Source: Chryseotalea sp. WA131a (GTDB lineage: Bacteria > Bacteroidota > Bacteroidia > Cytophagales > Cyclobacteriaceae). From it: a stretch of DNA of 64,000 nucleotides. The position numbers and the translations under genes were made by a program. Location of the stretch: positions 3,472,001 through 3,536,000 of the forward strand of contig CP073016.1 of assembly GCA_025370075.1 (NCBI GenBank), given 5' to 3'. Shown piece by piece: positions 9,117 to 16,786 of the stretch (its first letter is position 1; each line of letters opens with the position of its first letter). The notes under the pieces are model-generated. The model searched no databases and was not told where the DNA came from. It saw only the letters and a program-made list of their open reading frames with translations.

Positions 9117-10154
9117 TTGAAGAAGATTTTATTTACTGTCGGTTCGCTTAATCAAGTAACACAGATGCACGCCATCGCATCGCATCTGCCCGAGTACGAT
9201 TGTTATTTTTCTCAGTTTTATTCAGACAATATCATTATACAAGAGATGCTAAAACTGGGCGTGGCCAAAAGCACCGTTCTTGCTGGGCAGTTTCGGGAGA
9301 AATCAGAGAACTATCTCCAACAACATCAACTCAAAAACGATTACGCGCAATCTGTCTATAATAATACATACGAGTTGGCAGTAGTGTGCAGTGATTTATT
9401 GGTGCCAAAGTCTATCCGTCAACTAAAGTCAATTTGGGTGCAAGAGGGAATGACGGATGTAGTCACGCCACTTTCTAAAGTAGTTAAGGCACTTAACCTG
9501 CCTCGCTATTGGGCCATGAATACTTCCCTCAACGGCACCTCCAATCTCTGCGATATTTATTGTGTGGCGAGCGAAGGATACCGAGAGCACTTTCAAAAAA
9601 TGGGCACTGACCCACATAAATTGATTGTTACGGGCATTCCCAACTTCGACAATGTGGAGGCACTCAAGTACAACAATTTTCCGCACCGCAACTTTGTGTT
9701 GGTAGCCACATCCGACATTCGCGAATGCATGGGTTTTGAAAACCGCCCCAAGTTTATTCGCGCGTGTGTAGAGAAAGCCAATGGTCGGCAATTGATTTTC
9801 AAACTTCACCCCAACGAAAAGAAAGATCGCGCCATTCGTGAAATAAAGGAGAATGCACCCCAAGCTTTGATTTACACAGAGGGCAACATCAACCACATGA
9901 TTGTTCATTGTGAAGAATTGATAACGCAGTATTCAACGGTAGTATATGTGGGAATTGCCTTGGGCAAAAAGGTGCATTCCTATTTTAATTTGGAAGAGCT
10001 AAAGAAAAAATCGCCCATACAAAACACTGGTCGGTCTGCTGCTCACATCGCAGAGATTTGCAGGCGCTATTTGGAATACAACAGAAGCAAAGAAGATTTT
10101 TTATATCACGAATTGCCCACCATCGAAGAGCAATACCAAAAAATAGCGTGCTAA
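9117..10154 (+). CDS. GT-B-fold glycosyltransferase / sugar-nucleotide epimerase-like protein
   Basis: 345 aa from a TTG start (TTG AAG AAG ATT); no ATG fits the N-terminal strand KKILFTVGSLNQ. A C-terminal Rossmann half contains KLHPNEK, a following acidic turn and ITQYSTVVYVGIALGKKV. This pattern is shared by capsule-type GT-B transferases (KDO or CDP-glycerol transferase-like) and the UDP-GlcNAc 2-epimerase fold. It heads the ulosonic-acid-type cluster and its stop overlaps the next start (TAATG). It could be the transferase that attaches the activated sugar or an epimerase that starts its synthesis. The fold call is moderate, the activity open. Confidence 0.6.
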   Translation: MKKILFTVGSLNQVTQMHAIASHLPEYDCYFSQFYSDNIIIQEMLKLGVAKSTVLAGQFREKSENYLQQHQLKNDYAQSVYNNTYELAVVCSDLLVPKSIRQLKSIWVQEGMTDVVTPLSKVVKALNLPRYWAMNTSLNGTSNLCDIYCVASEGYREHFQKMGTDPHKLIVTGIPNFDNVEALKYNNFPHRNFVLVATSDIRECMGFENRPKFIRACVEKANGRQLIFKLHPNEKKDRAIREIKENAPQALIYTEGNINHMIVHCEELITQYSTVVYVGIALGKKVHSYFNLEELKKKSPIQNTGRSAAHIAEICRRYLEYNRSKEDFLYHELPTIEEQYQKIAC

Positions 10155-10975
10155 TGAGCAAAGAGCGAAAGGTAGTCACGGTCATTCAAGCGAGGGTAAG
10201 TTCTACGCGCTTGCCCGGCAAGGCGATGCTGCCGCTTTGTGGAGAGCCACTGTTAATAAGAATGGTAGAACGCGTGGCTTCCGCCAAAAATGTAGGCAAG
10301 GTAATAGTTGCCACTACCACACACGAAGAAGACAATGCCATTGTGGATGTCTGTGAACAGCATCAAATTGAAGTATACAGAGGCAGCAAATTTGATTTGC
10401 TCGATAGGCACTATCAGGCAGCTAGTAAATATAAGGCCACTGAAGTTGTAAAAATCCCATCCGACTGCCCGTTGATTGACCCGGCCATTATTGACATCGT
10501 CATTGATTATTACTTTTCCAATGAAGGAAAGTATGATTATGTGAGCAACCTTCATCCTGCCACGTATCCGGATGGAAACGATGTGGAGATCATGTCCTTT
10601 TCTGCTTTGGAAAAAGCATGGGAAAACGCCATCTCACCCATGGAGCTTGAACATACTACACCATTCATCTGGGAGCGACCAAATCACTTTAGAATTGGAA
10701 ACGTGCGATGGGAAACAGGTTTGGATTATTCGATGAGCCACCGCTGGACAATTGACTACTCCGAAGACTACGAATTCATCAAACAAGTTTATGAAAAGTT
10801 GTACCCGATGAATCCGCATTTTTCTATTCAGGATATTTTAAACCTGTTGGATGAAAATCCTTCATTAATGGAAATCAATAGTAAGTGGGCAGGCGTGAAT
10901 TGGTATCGAAATCATTTAGATGAATTAAAAACAATTAGAAAAGAACAGACAAGGGTTTTGGTAGGTATTAATTAG
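10154..10975 (+). CDS. SpsF/NeuA-like cytidylyltransferase
   Basis: 273 aa. The ATG at 10154 overlaps the previous stop by one base and is preferred over an upstream in-frame start that would overlap by about 100 bases. The N-terminal nucleotidyltransferase signature is VIQARVSSTRLPGK. Next come VATTTHEEDNAIV, YRGSKFDLLDRHY, the metal-site region IPSDCPLIDP, and YPDGNDVEI. These fit the SpsF/CMP-sugar activating family, which loads a sugar acid onto CMP. With the NeuB-like synthase in the same cluster, it probably activates the final ulosonic acid. Confidence 0.85.
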   Translation: MSKERKVVTVIQARVSSTRLPGKAMLPLCGEPLLIRMVERVASAKNVGKVIVATTTHEEDNAIVDVCEQHQIEVYRGSKFDLLDRHYQAASKYKATEVVKIPSDCPLIDPAIIDIVIDYYFSNEGKYDYVSNLHPATYPDGNDVEIMSFSALEKAWENAISPMELEHTTPFIWERPNHFRIGNVRWETGLDYSMSHRWTIDYSEDYEFIKQVYEKLYPMNPHFSIQDILNLLDENPSLMEINSKWAGVNWYRNHLDELKTIRKEQTRVLVGIN

Positions 10976-10988
10976 TGATTGTCAGAAC

Positions 10989-11028
10989 TTCAACACATCT
11001 ACACGTTGGCACATCAACACATCAAAAT
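10989..11028 (+). repeat. Octad array (word TTCAACAC) abutting transketolase start
   Basis: Five 8-nt units in strict register: TTCAACAC, ATCTACAC, GTTGGCAC, ATCAACAC, ATCAAAAT, with the ATG at 11027 embedded in the last. The same word family recurs before the aminotransferase gene at 13014-13045. Confidence 0.8.
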
Positions 11029-11875
11029 GACTAACATCGAATTAAAAGAACTAGCGCTTAAGGTAAGAGAGAACATTGTTCGCTTGTCCACAGACGGGGG
11101 GTGTTTTACGGGTGCTTCCCTCTCCTGTGCCGACTTGTTTGTGTTTCTTTATTCAAAATTTTTGAATGTCACTCCTCACAATTTACAAGACCCGCTTCGC
11201 GATTATCTGTTTTTGTCGAAAGGACACGATGTGCCGGCCTTGTACGGATTATTTGCAGAGATGGGCTTCATTGAAAAGTCAAGATTGGATAATCACCTGA
11301 AAGCGAATGACCACATCTACTGGCATCCCAACACCAATATTGCGGGAGTAGAATTTCATTCGGGTTCGCTTGGGCATTTGCCTTCGGTAGCCATGGGTGT
11401 CGCATTTGATTGCAGGTTGAAAAATCAAACCAATAAAGTCGTAGTCGTTACTGGCGATGGAGAATTGAACGAAGGTTCGGTATGGGAAGCAGCGTTGGTA
11501 GCGGCTGCGCACAAATTGGATAACCTGATTTGGATTGTGGACCGAAATTATTTTCAAGCCAATGTGGCCACTGAAGAACTCATTCCACTAAACTCCATCA
11601 AGGAAAAATTTGAATGCTTTGGTTGGAATGCTGTGGATGTGGATGGTCACGATTTTGAAAAGCTAGAAGAAGCATTTACCCATCTCCCCCTTGGAAATGG
11701 AAAACCAACGATTGTAGTAGCCCACACGGTGCGTGGCAAAGGTTTGCCGAGCATCGAACGCAGAGCCGATCGGTGGTTCTGCAATTTCACACACCAAGAA
11801 GTGAATGCGTTGTTGGAAGAATTGCATGAAAATAAAATGGCGGAGTTAAACTCAGAGACATTGGTGGTAAGGTAG
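11027..11875 (+). CDS. Transketolase, N-terminal (TPP-binding) subunit
   Basis: 282 aa. The ATG at 11027 is chosen over a TTG 48 bases upstream that lies in the octad array. The thiamine-diphosphate motif GDGELNEGSVWEAALVAA leads to DNLIWIVDRNYFQ. SKGHDVPALYG and HSGSLGHLPSVAMG are classic transketolase N-domain motifs. It is a split half, completed by the following gene. In this cluster it probably transfers a two-carbon unit to build or trim the sugar precursor rather than serve central metabolism. The stop codon merges into a heptad array. Confidence 0.9.
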   Translation: MTNIELKELALKVRENIVRLSTDGGCFTGASLSCADLFVFLYSKFLNVTPHNLQDPLRDYLFLSKGHDVPALYGLFAEMGFIEKSRLDNHLKANDHIYWHPNTNIAGVEFHSGSLGHLPSVAMGVAFDCRLKNQTNKVVVVTGDGELNEGSVWEAALVAAAHKLDNLIWIVDRNYFQANVATEELIPLNSIKEKFECFGWNAVDVDGHDFEKLEEAFTHLPLGNGKPTIVVAHTVRGKGLPSIERRADRWFCNFTHQEVNALLEELHENKMAELNSETLVVR

Positions 11876-12014
11876 GGCTTAGGTATAAGGTATTGGGGCT
11901 TAGGCATTGGGTCTTATGCGTGAGTATAGTAAATGGTATAAGGTAGTAAGTAGTAAATGGTATAGGTAAGCAGTAGAAAAGCATTCGAACTTCTAAATTC
12001 TGACTTCTAACTTC
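11874..12014 (+). repeat. Long heptad array between transketolase halves
   Basis: About 20 units of 7 nt with a few slips. The array begins inside the TAG stop (11873-11875): AGGGCTT, AGGTATA, AGGTATT, GGGGCTT, AGGCATT, GGGTCTT. A TAGTAAR/GGTATA-type block follows (11923-11978), then GAACTTC, TAAATTC, TGACTTC, TAACTTC (11987-12014), ending 9 bases before the next ATG. It shares the 11-mer TAGGCATTGGG with the array at 63774 and the 15-mer TTCTAAATTCTGACT with the array at 28227. Confidence 0.8.
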
Positions 12015-12023
12015 TTTTTGAAA

Positions 12024-12962
12024 ATGACCTACGAACAATTAATAACCGAATTAGCACTAACCGATGATCGGCTCATCATCATGACGGCAGAGAACCGTGC
12101 ACTGATTCGAAATATTCCCAATAATCCGGCACTTGCCAATCGATTTATTGATACGGGTATCACCGAGCAAACGATGATTGGCATGGCTGCAGGGCTGGCA
12201 CTGCGCGGGCGTGTGCCGGTGGTGCATGCCTTAGCGGCTTTTCTTACCATGCGGGCGTTTGAATTTATCCGCACAGATGTTGGCATCGCCAATTTGCCTG
12301 TGAAGCTCACGGGATTTATTCCGGGTCTCTTATCAGATGGAAACGGCCCAACACACCAGGCGATCGAAGATATTTCCATCATGCGCGGCATTCCTCACAT
12401 GCAGGTATTTGCCCCTGCTGATGAAGAAGATATGTTGGTGATGATGCCTGAAATTTGGAAATCAAAATCTCCATCTTACACGCGTGCCAATTTGGTTAAG
12501 CCAATTTATCAACACGATAAAAATTTTCGCATTGGCAAAGCTGAAGTAGTGGACGAACCCGCTACGATTACTTTTTTGGTGTATGGCATGTTGTTCAACC
12601 AAGTTTATCAAGCCAAGCAAATATTAGAGGAGCAAGGTCAGGCCGTTGGTTTGGTAAACATGCGAAGCCTAAAACCGGTGGATGAAGAAATCATTCTACG
12701 CGCGGCACAAGAAAGTGAGTTGGTGGTAATTGTTGAAGACCATTTTAAAACAGGTGGTTTGTATTCGATTGTGGCAGAAGTTTTATTGAAACATCAGACA
12801 ACAGGCAATGTTCAATCACTTTCGCTAGATGAAAATTGGTTCACGCCAGCACGCTTGAGCGAAGTATTGGAACACGAAGGGTTTACTCCAGAGAAGATTG
12901 CAATGAGAACGCTCGAACTTTTAGAGGCGACTGTTTCACAGGAAATAAACGGTAAGAGGTGA
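12024..12962 (+). CDS. Transketolase, C-terminal subunit
   Basis: 312 aa. Start at ATG 12024 (TTG 6 bases upstream rejected). The pyrimidine-binding domain includes RFIDTGITEQTMIGMAAGLA, with the catalytic Glu of the TEQ motif, and GPTHQAIEDISIMRGIP. The C-terminal domain contains LVNMRSLKPVDEEI and a VVIVEDHFKTGGLYS motif. It pairs with the N-terminal half. Its last codons (NGKR-stop) are written in the same GGTAnnN heptads as the intergenic array, so the array has overrun the 3' end of the gene. Confidence 0.9.
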   Translation: MTYEQLITELALTDDRLIIMTAENRALIRNIPNNPALANRFIDTGITEQTMIGMAAGLALRGRVPVVHALAAFLTMRAFEFIRTDVGIANLPVKLTGFIPGLLSDGNGPTHQAIEDISIMRGIPHMQVFAPADEEDMLVMMPEIWKSKSPSYTRANLVKPIYQHDKNFRIGKAEVVDEPATITFLVYGMLFNQVYQAKQILEEQGQAVGLVNMRSLKPVDEEIILRAAQESELVVIVEDHFKTGGLYSIVAEVLLKHQTTGNVQSLSLDENWFTPARLSEVLEHEGFTPEKIAMRTLELLEATVSQEINGKR

Positions 12963-13013
12963 GTGGTAGTTGGTAAACGGTATTCAGTAAACAGTATTCG
13001 GTAGACAATAAAC
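12951..13013 (+). repeat. Heptad array (word RGTAWWC) overlapping the transketolase 3' end
   Basis: Nine consecutive 7-nt units: GGTAAGA, GGTGAGT, GGTAGTT, GGTAAAC, GGTATTC, AGTAAAC, AGTATTC, GGTAGAC, AATAAAC. The first two contain the last codons and the TGA of the upstream gene. An octad array follows without a gap. Confidence 0.88.
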
Positions 13014-13045
13014 ATCAGCACTTTAACACATTAACACTTCAACAC
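13014..13045 (+). repeat. Octad array (word TTCAACAC) flush with aminotransferase start
   Basis: Four 8-nt units: ATCAGCAC, TTTAACAC, ATTAACAC, TTCAACAC, immediately followed by ATG at 13046. Same word and orientation as the array at 10989. Confidence 0.85.
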
Positions 13046-14377
13046 ATGATTAACTATCCCGATATCACCATCTCAAATGCTTGGTACGAACGCGCGAAGC
13101 AAATCATGTTTCCGGTAACACAAACCATGGCGAAGGGCCCATCACAGTATGTTAATGGAGTGGCGCCAAAATACTTGGCAAAAGGAAAAGATGCACATGT
13201 ATGGGATGTGGATGGGAATGAATACATCGACTACAACATGGGCATTGGCCCAATATCATTAGGTTACGGATACGAAGCGGTTGACAATGCTATCCAACAA
13301 CAGTTGAAAGATGGAATCACGTTTTCGTTGATGCACCCGCTGGAAGTGGAGTTGAGCGAATTGATTCATCGCATCATACCTAATGCAGAAGCAGTGCGCA
13401 TTGCAAAAACCGGAGCGGAAGTATGCAGTGCTGCTGTTCGTATTTCTCGTGCTTTTACTGGGCGAAAAAAAGTGTTGTGCTGTGGCTACCATGGTTGGCA
13501 TGATTGGTACATTGGCACGACCAGTCGCGCGGAAGGGATTCCCCAAGAGATAAAGGAATTGTCGGGCACTTTTGATTACAACAACATTGAATCACTAAAG
13601 GCTAAGTTAGACGAGGAAGTAGCCTGCGTGATTTTAGAGCCCTTTATTTTTGAAGCACCCAAAGATAATTTCTTAGAAAAAGTTCAAGCACTCTGCCAGG
13701 CCAATGGCACGCTGTTGATTTTTGATGAGATGTGGACGGGCTTCCGAGTAGCCGTGGGTGGAGCCCAAGAATATTTTGGCATCACACCCGATTTAGCGGT
13801 TTACTCAAAAGCATTTGCCAACGGAATGCCGATTGCTTTGTTGACAGGTAGAAAAGACGTGATGCAATTGTTTGTGAAAGATGTTTTCTTCTATTCCACC
13901 TTTGGAGGCGAAGCCTTGTCGATGGCAGCCGCGATAGCTACCATTCATGAGATGATTGATAAAAACGTACCGACCGCCTTGGCCGCGAAAGGAAAGAAAT
14001 TAAAAGAAGGATACAATGCCTTAGCTGCGAAGCATGATCTCACATCCGTAACAACTTGCCAGGGTTTTGATTGCCGCACTATTATCACCTTCAACGCCTC
14101 GGCTGGTGACCCACTGATTTTAAAATCATTTGTGCAGCAAGAGATGATTAAGCGTGGCATTTTGTGGGGTGGCTTTCACAACGTATGCTTTACCCACACA
14201 GACGAAGATATTACCAAAACACTCACGGCTTATGAGGAGGTGCTTCCACTATTAGCCTCGGCATTGAAAGAAAACAATGTAGCCGAGCAACTCAAGGGAA
14301 AACCAGTAGAGGCTGTGTTTAGAAAAGTGGGTGACGTACAAAGGACATTTAAAGAAAAAGAATTGCTAGCAAAATGA
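13046..14377 (+). CDS. Class III PLP aminotransferase (glutamate-1-semialdehyde aminomutase-like)
   Basis: 443 aa. The PLP lysine is Lys255 in AVYSKAFANG, the cofactor-binding Asp is Asp227 in IFDEMWTG, and the phosphate-binding loop is TGAEVCSAAVR. The family includes HemL and many sugar or keto-compound aminotransferases. Placement between the transketolase pair and an SDR indicates that it aminates an intermediate of the surface sugar, not haem synthesis. The ATG sits directly after the octad array, leaving no room for a normal Shine-Dalgarno. The stop overlaps the SDR start (ATGATG). Confidence 0.88.
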   Translation: MINYPDITISNAWYERAKQIMFPVTQTMAKGPSQYVNGVAPKYLAKGKDAHVWDVDGNEYIDYNMGIGPISLGYGYEAVDNAIQQQLKDGITFSLMHPLEVELSELIHRIIPNAEAVRIAKTGAEVCSAAVRISRAFTGRKKVLCCGYHGWHDWYIGTTSRAEGIPQEIKELSGTFDYNNIESLKAKLDEEVACVILEPFIFEAPKDNFLEKVQALCQANGTLLIFDEMWTGFRVAVGGAQEYFGITPDLAVYSKAFANGMPIALLTGRKDVMQLFVKDVFFYSTFGGEALSMAAAIATIHEMIDKNVPTALAAKGKKLKEGYNALAAKHDLTSVTTCQGFDCRTIITFNASAGDPLILKSFVQQEMIKRGILWGGFHNVCFTHTDEDITKTLTAYEEVLPLLASALKENNVAEQLKGKPVEAVFRKVGDVQRTFKEKELLAK

Positions 14378-15180
14378 TGGATTTGTTCTCATTGAAAGGT
14401 AAAACAGCAATTGTGACAGGTGCGTGTGGGTTGTTGGGTAAGCACCATTGCTATGCGTTGGCAGAAGCTGGTGCAAAGGTGATTGCCGCAGATATCGACC
14501 AAATAGCATCGCAAAATTTGGCGAAGTTACTAGGTGATGGCCACATGGGCGTTGGGTTGGATGTGTCGAGCGATGTATCGGTGATGGAAGCAAAAGAAGC
14601 AGTGATGGAGCGCTATGGAAAAATTGATGTACTAGTGAACAATGCCGCTATCAACGACATGTTTGAAAACCCAACAGCTGCACTAGAGCTTTCTAAGTTT
14701 GAAAATTATCCATTGAGCCTTTGGAAAAAATCAATTGATGTTAATGTGACAGGCGTGTTTTTGTGCAGTCAGATTTTTGGCTCTGTAATGGCCGAAGCAA
14801 AACGTGGAAGTATTATCAACATAGCGTCTACGTATGGTATAACCGCTCCCGACCAAAAGCTTTATCAAAATGAAAAAGGGGAGCAAACTTTTTATAAGTC
14901 CGCTTCTTACCCGACTACCAAAGGTGCTGTTATTAGTTTCACGCGATTTTTGGCTGCGTACTGGGGCGACAAAGATGTTCGTGTAAATGCGTTGTCACCA
15001 GGAGGTGTTGAGAATAGTCAGCAAGAATTTTTTAAAAAGAATTATAGTGAGCGAACACCCTTGGGACGAATGGCAAAGCCGAACGACTACCAGGGGGCCA
15101 TTGTTTTTTTGGCAAGTGATGCTTCAAGTTACATGACGGGAGCGAATTTGGTTGTGGATGGTGGATGGACGATAATTTAG
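14374..15180 (+). CDS. Short-chain dehydrogenase/reductase
   Basis: 268 aa. Rossmann motif TGACGLLG at residues 15-22, NNAA at 89-92, and catalytic Ser152, Tyr179 and Lys183 (YPTTK). The C-terminus DASSYMTGANLVVDGGW is typical of classical SDRs. It overlaps the aminotransferase by four bases, so the two are translationally coupled. Similar SDRs accompany NeuB in flagellin-sugar clusters (PtmA type), so it is likely to act on a sugar or sugar-phosphate ketone. Start could be ATG 14374 or 14377. The stop codon G begins the next heptad array. Confidence 0.9.
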   Translation: MMDLFSLKGKTAIVTGACGLLGKHHCYALAEAGAKVIAADIDQIASQNLAKLLGDGHMGVGLDVSSDVSVMEAKEAVMERYGKIDVLVNNAAINDMFENPTAALELSKFENYPLSLWKKSIDVNVTGVFLCSQIFGSVMAEAKRGSIINIASTYGITAPDQKLYQNEKGEQTFYKSASYPTTKGAVISFTRFLAAYWGDKDVRVNALSPGGVENSQQEFFKKNYSERTPLGRMAKPNDYQGAIVFLASDASSYMTGANLVVDGGWTII

Positions 15181-15268
15181 ATGTGAGATGTCAGATTTGA
15201 GATTTTTGAACCCAGCGTTAAGCGATGCCTTCTCAAAATCTTAAATCAAACATCTTAAATCTTAAATG
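15180..15268 (+). repeat. Inverted pair of heptad arrays (word GATTTNN)
   Basis: Left arm 15180-15207: GATGTGA, GATGTCA, GATTTGA, GATTTTT, starting on the G of the SDR stop codon. Right arm 15234-15268: CAAAATC, TTAAATC, AAACATC, TTAAATC, TTAAATG, ending 7 bases before the phosphatase ATG. The arms pair unit for unit, including a GATGTCA to AAACATC match, around a 26-nt loop. Confidence 0.85.
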
Positions 15269-15275
15269 AAAAGAA

Positions 15276-15785
15276 ATGTCAATAACAGAAATAAAGCGAA
15301 GAGCTGAAAAAATAAAGCTGATGATTACCGATGTGGATGGTGTGCTGACGGATAATGGAGTATACTATTCCGGTAACGGAGAAGAACTCAAACGTTTTTC
15401 ATTTCGTGACGGCATGGGTGTGGAGCGTTTGCGAAAAATTGCTTCCATCGAAACGGGGATCATCACACGCGAAGATTCGCTGCCGGTATCGAAGCGCGCG
15501 GAGAAACTCAAAATAAAAGAATTGCACATGGGTGTGATGGACAAGGCGCAACGATTGCAAGAAATTATGGAGCGCATCAAGATTTCCAAAGAGGAGATTG
15601 CCTACATCGGGGACGACATCAATGACGAAGAAATTATGAAACAGGTTGGCTTATGCGCCTGCCCGGGCGATGCGATGAGCTTTGCGCGAAGGGTGGCGCA
15701 TTACGTTTGCACAACCAATGGCGGCCACGGAGCTTTCAGGGAATTTGCAGAATTAATTATCAATAGTAAAGTAAACGCGAATTAA
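15276..15785 (+). CDS. KdsC-like HAD phosphatase
   Basis: 169 aa, normal for the KdsC/acylneuraminate-9-phosphatase type. The HAD motif I DVDGVLTDNG has nucleophile Asp19 and acid Asp21, motif II is Thr in GIITR, and motif IV is IGDDINDEEIM. Family members dephosphorylate KDO-8-P or sialic-acid-9-P. With the NeuB-like synthase 26 bases downstream, it most likely removes the phosphate from the condensed ulosonic acid phosphate before CMP activation. Start at ATG 15276, right after the heptad array. Confidence 0.9.
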   Translation: MSITEIKRRAEKIKLMITDVDGVLTDNGVYYSGNGEELKRFSFRDGMGVERLRKIASIETGIITREDSLPVSKRAEKLKIKELHMGVMDKAQRLQEIMERIKISKEEIAYIGDDINDEEIMKQVGLCACPGDAMSFARRVAHYVCTTNGGHGAFREFAELIINSKVNAN

Positions 15786-15811
15786 AAATTATCAACTAAA
15801 ACCATACTACT

Positions 15812-16702
15812 ATGAACCATGTTGAACTAAAAAACAGAAGAAAGATTGGGGTTGGGCATCCTGTGTACATCATCGCAGAGATTGGGATTAACCACAATGG
15901 CTCAGTAGAGATTGCGAAAAAATTAATTGACTGGGCAAGCATTGCAGGCTGTGATGCTGTGAAATTCCAAAAGAGAACACCTGAGTTGTGCGTACCGAAA
16001 GACCAATGGGAAAAGCAACGTCAAACCCCGTGGGGAACCATGAGCTACATTGATTACAAGCGCAAGACTGAATTTGGAAAAGCGGAGTTTGAAGAGATTG
16101 ACGAGTACTGCGCACAAAAGAAAATCGATTGGTTTGCCTCTGCATGGGATGAACCGTCCGTTGATTTTTTAGAGCAATTCAATCCTGTGATGTACAAATT
16201 GGCTTCGGCCAGTTTAACTGATTTTGATTTGATTAAAAGAACGTTGTCTACCGAGCGGCCTTTGATGTTATCGACAGGCATGTCGACACAAATGGAAATT
16301 GAAGATGCCATTGACTTAACCGGCACTAAAAATGTGATGGTAGCGCACTCTACTTCTGCTTACCCTTGCGACCCTGCACAATTGAATTTGAACATGATTC
16401 GTACACTCATCAATCAATTTGATTTACCGATTGGTTACTCCGGCCATGAGACGGGCTTGGCACCAACACTTGCAGCCGTATCATTGGGAGCAACTTTTGT
16501 GGAGCGTCATGTTACTTTGGACAGAGCCATGTGGGGTTCCGACCATGCAGCGTCTGTGGAGCCACAAGGAATTGTAAAGCTGGTCCGCGACATTCGCGAC
16601 ATTGAAAAAAGTTTGGGCGATGGCGTGAAGCGCGTGTACGACACAGAACTTGAGCCGATGAAGCGCTTGCGGAGAGTGATTCATCAGCCGGTTACTGTTT
16701 AG
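15812..16702 (+). CDS. neuB: NeuB-like N-acetylneuraminate/nonulosonate synthase
   Basis: 296 aa. The NeuB TIM barrel is complete: IIAEIGINHNGSVEIAKKLI, GCDAVKFQKR, FASAWDEPSVDFL, YKLASASLTD, MLSTGMST, GYSGHETGLAPTLAAV and FVERHVTLDR. It condenses phosphoenolpyruvate with an aldose. The usual C-terminal SAF (antifreeze-like) domain, which makes typical NeuB about 340-350 aa, is absent: the protein ends shortly after the barrel. It is the last gene of the cluster. The substrate is inferred not to be plain ManNAc, because no NeuC or Pse/Leg nucleotide-sugar genes are present. The TAG stop starts a heptad array. Confidence 0.9.
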   Translation: MNHVELKNRRKIGVGHPVYIIAEIGINHNGSVEIAKKLIDWASIAGCDAVKFQKRTPELCVPKDQWEKQRQTPWGTMSYIDYKRKTEFGKAEFEEIDEYCAQKKIDWFASAWDEPSVDFLEQFNPVMYKLASASLTDFDLIKRTLSTERPLMLSTGMSTQMEIEDAIDLTGTKNVMVAHSTSAYPCDPAQLNLNMIRTLINQFDLPIGYSGHETGLAPTLAAVSLGATFVERHVTLDRAMWGSDHAASVEPQGIVKLVRDIRDIEKSLGDGVKRVYDTELEPMKRLRRVIHQPVTV

Positions 16703-16736
16703 ATTTACGATTTCAGATTTACGATTTGTGATTTTT
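16702..16736 (+). repeat. Heptad array (word GATTTNN) at the neuB stop
   Basis: Five units: GATTTAC, GATTTCA, GATTTAC, GATTTGT, GATTTTT. The first G is the last base of the TAG stop. An opposite-orientation partner lies at 18208-18228 beyond the IS element. Confidence 0.88.
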
Positions 16737-16786
16737 CTTACTTCGCTTACTTTCTTTGAGTGAATCAGAAAACACAATTCTAAAAT

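Noticed and set aside
9429..9908. 159-codon minus-strand frame inside the GT-B gene
   Set aside because: Shadow of the opposite frame of a well-conserved coding region.
10989..13045. Possible CRISPR array
   Set aside because: Units of 7 or 8 nt are tandem without spacers, and no cas genes are present.
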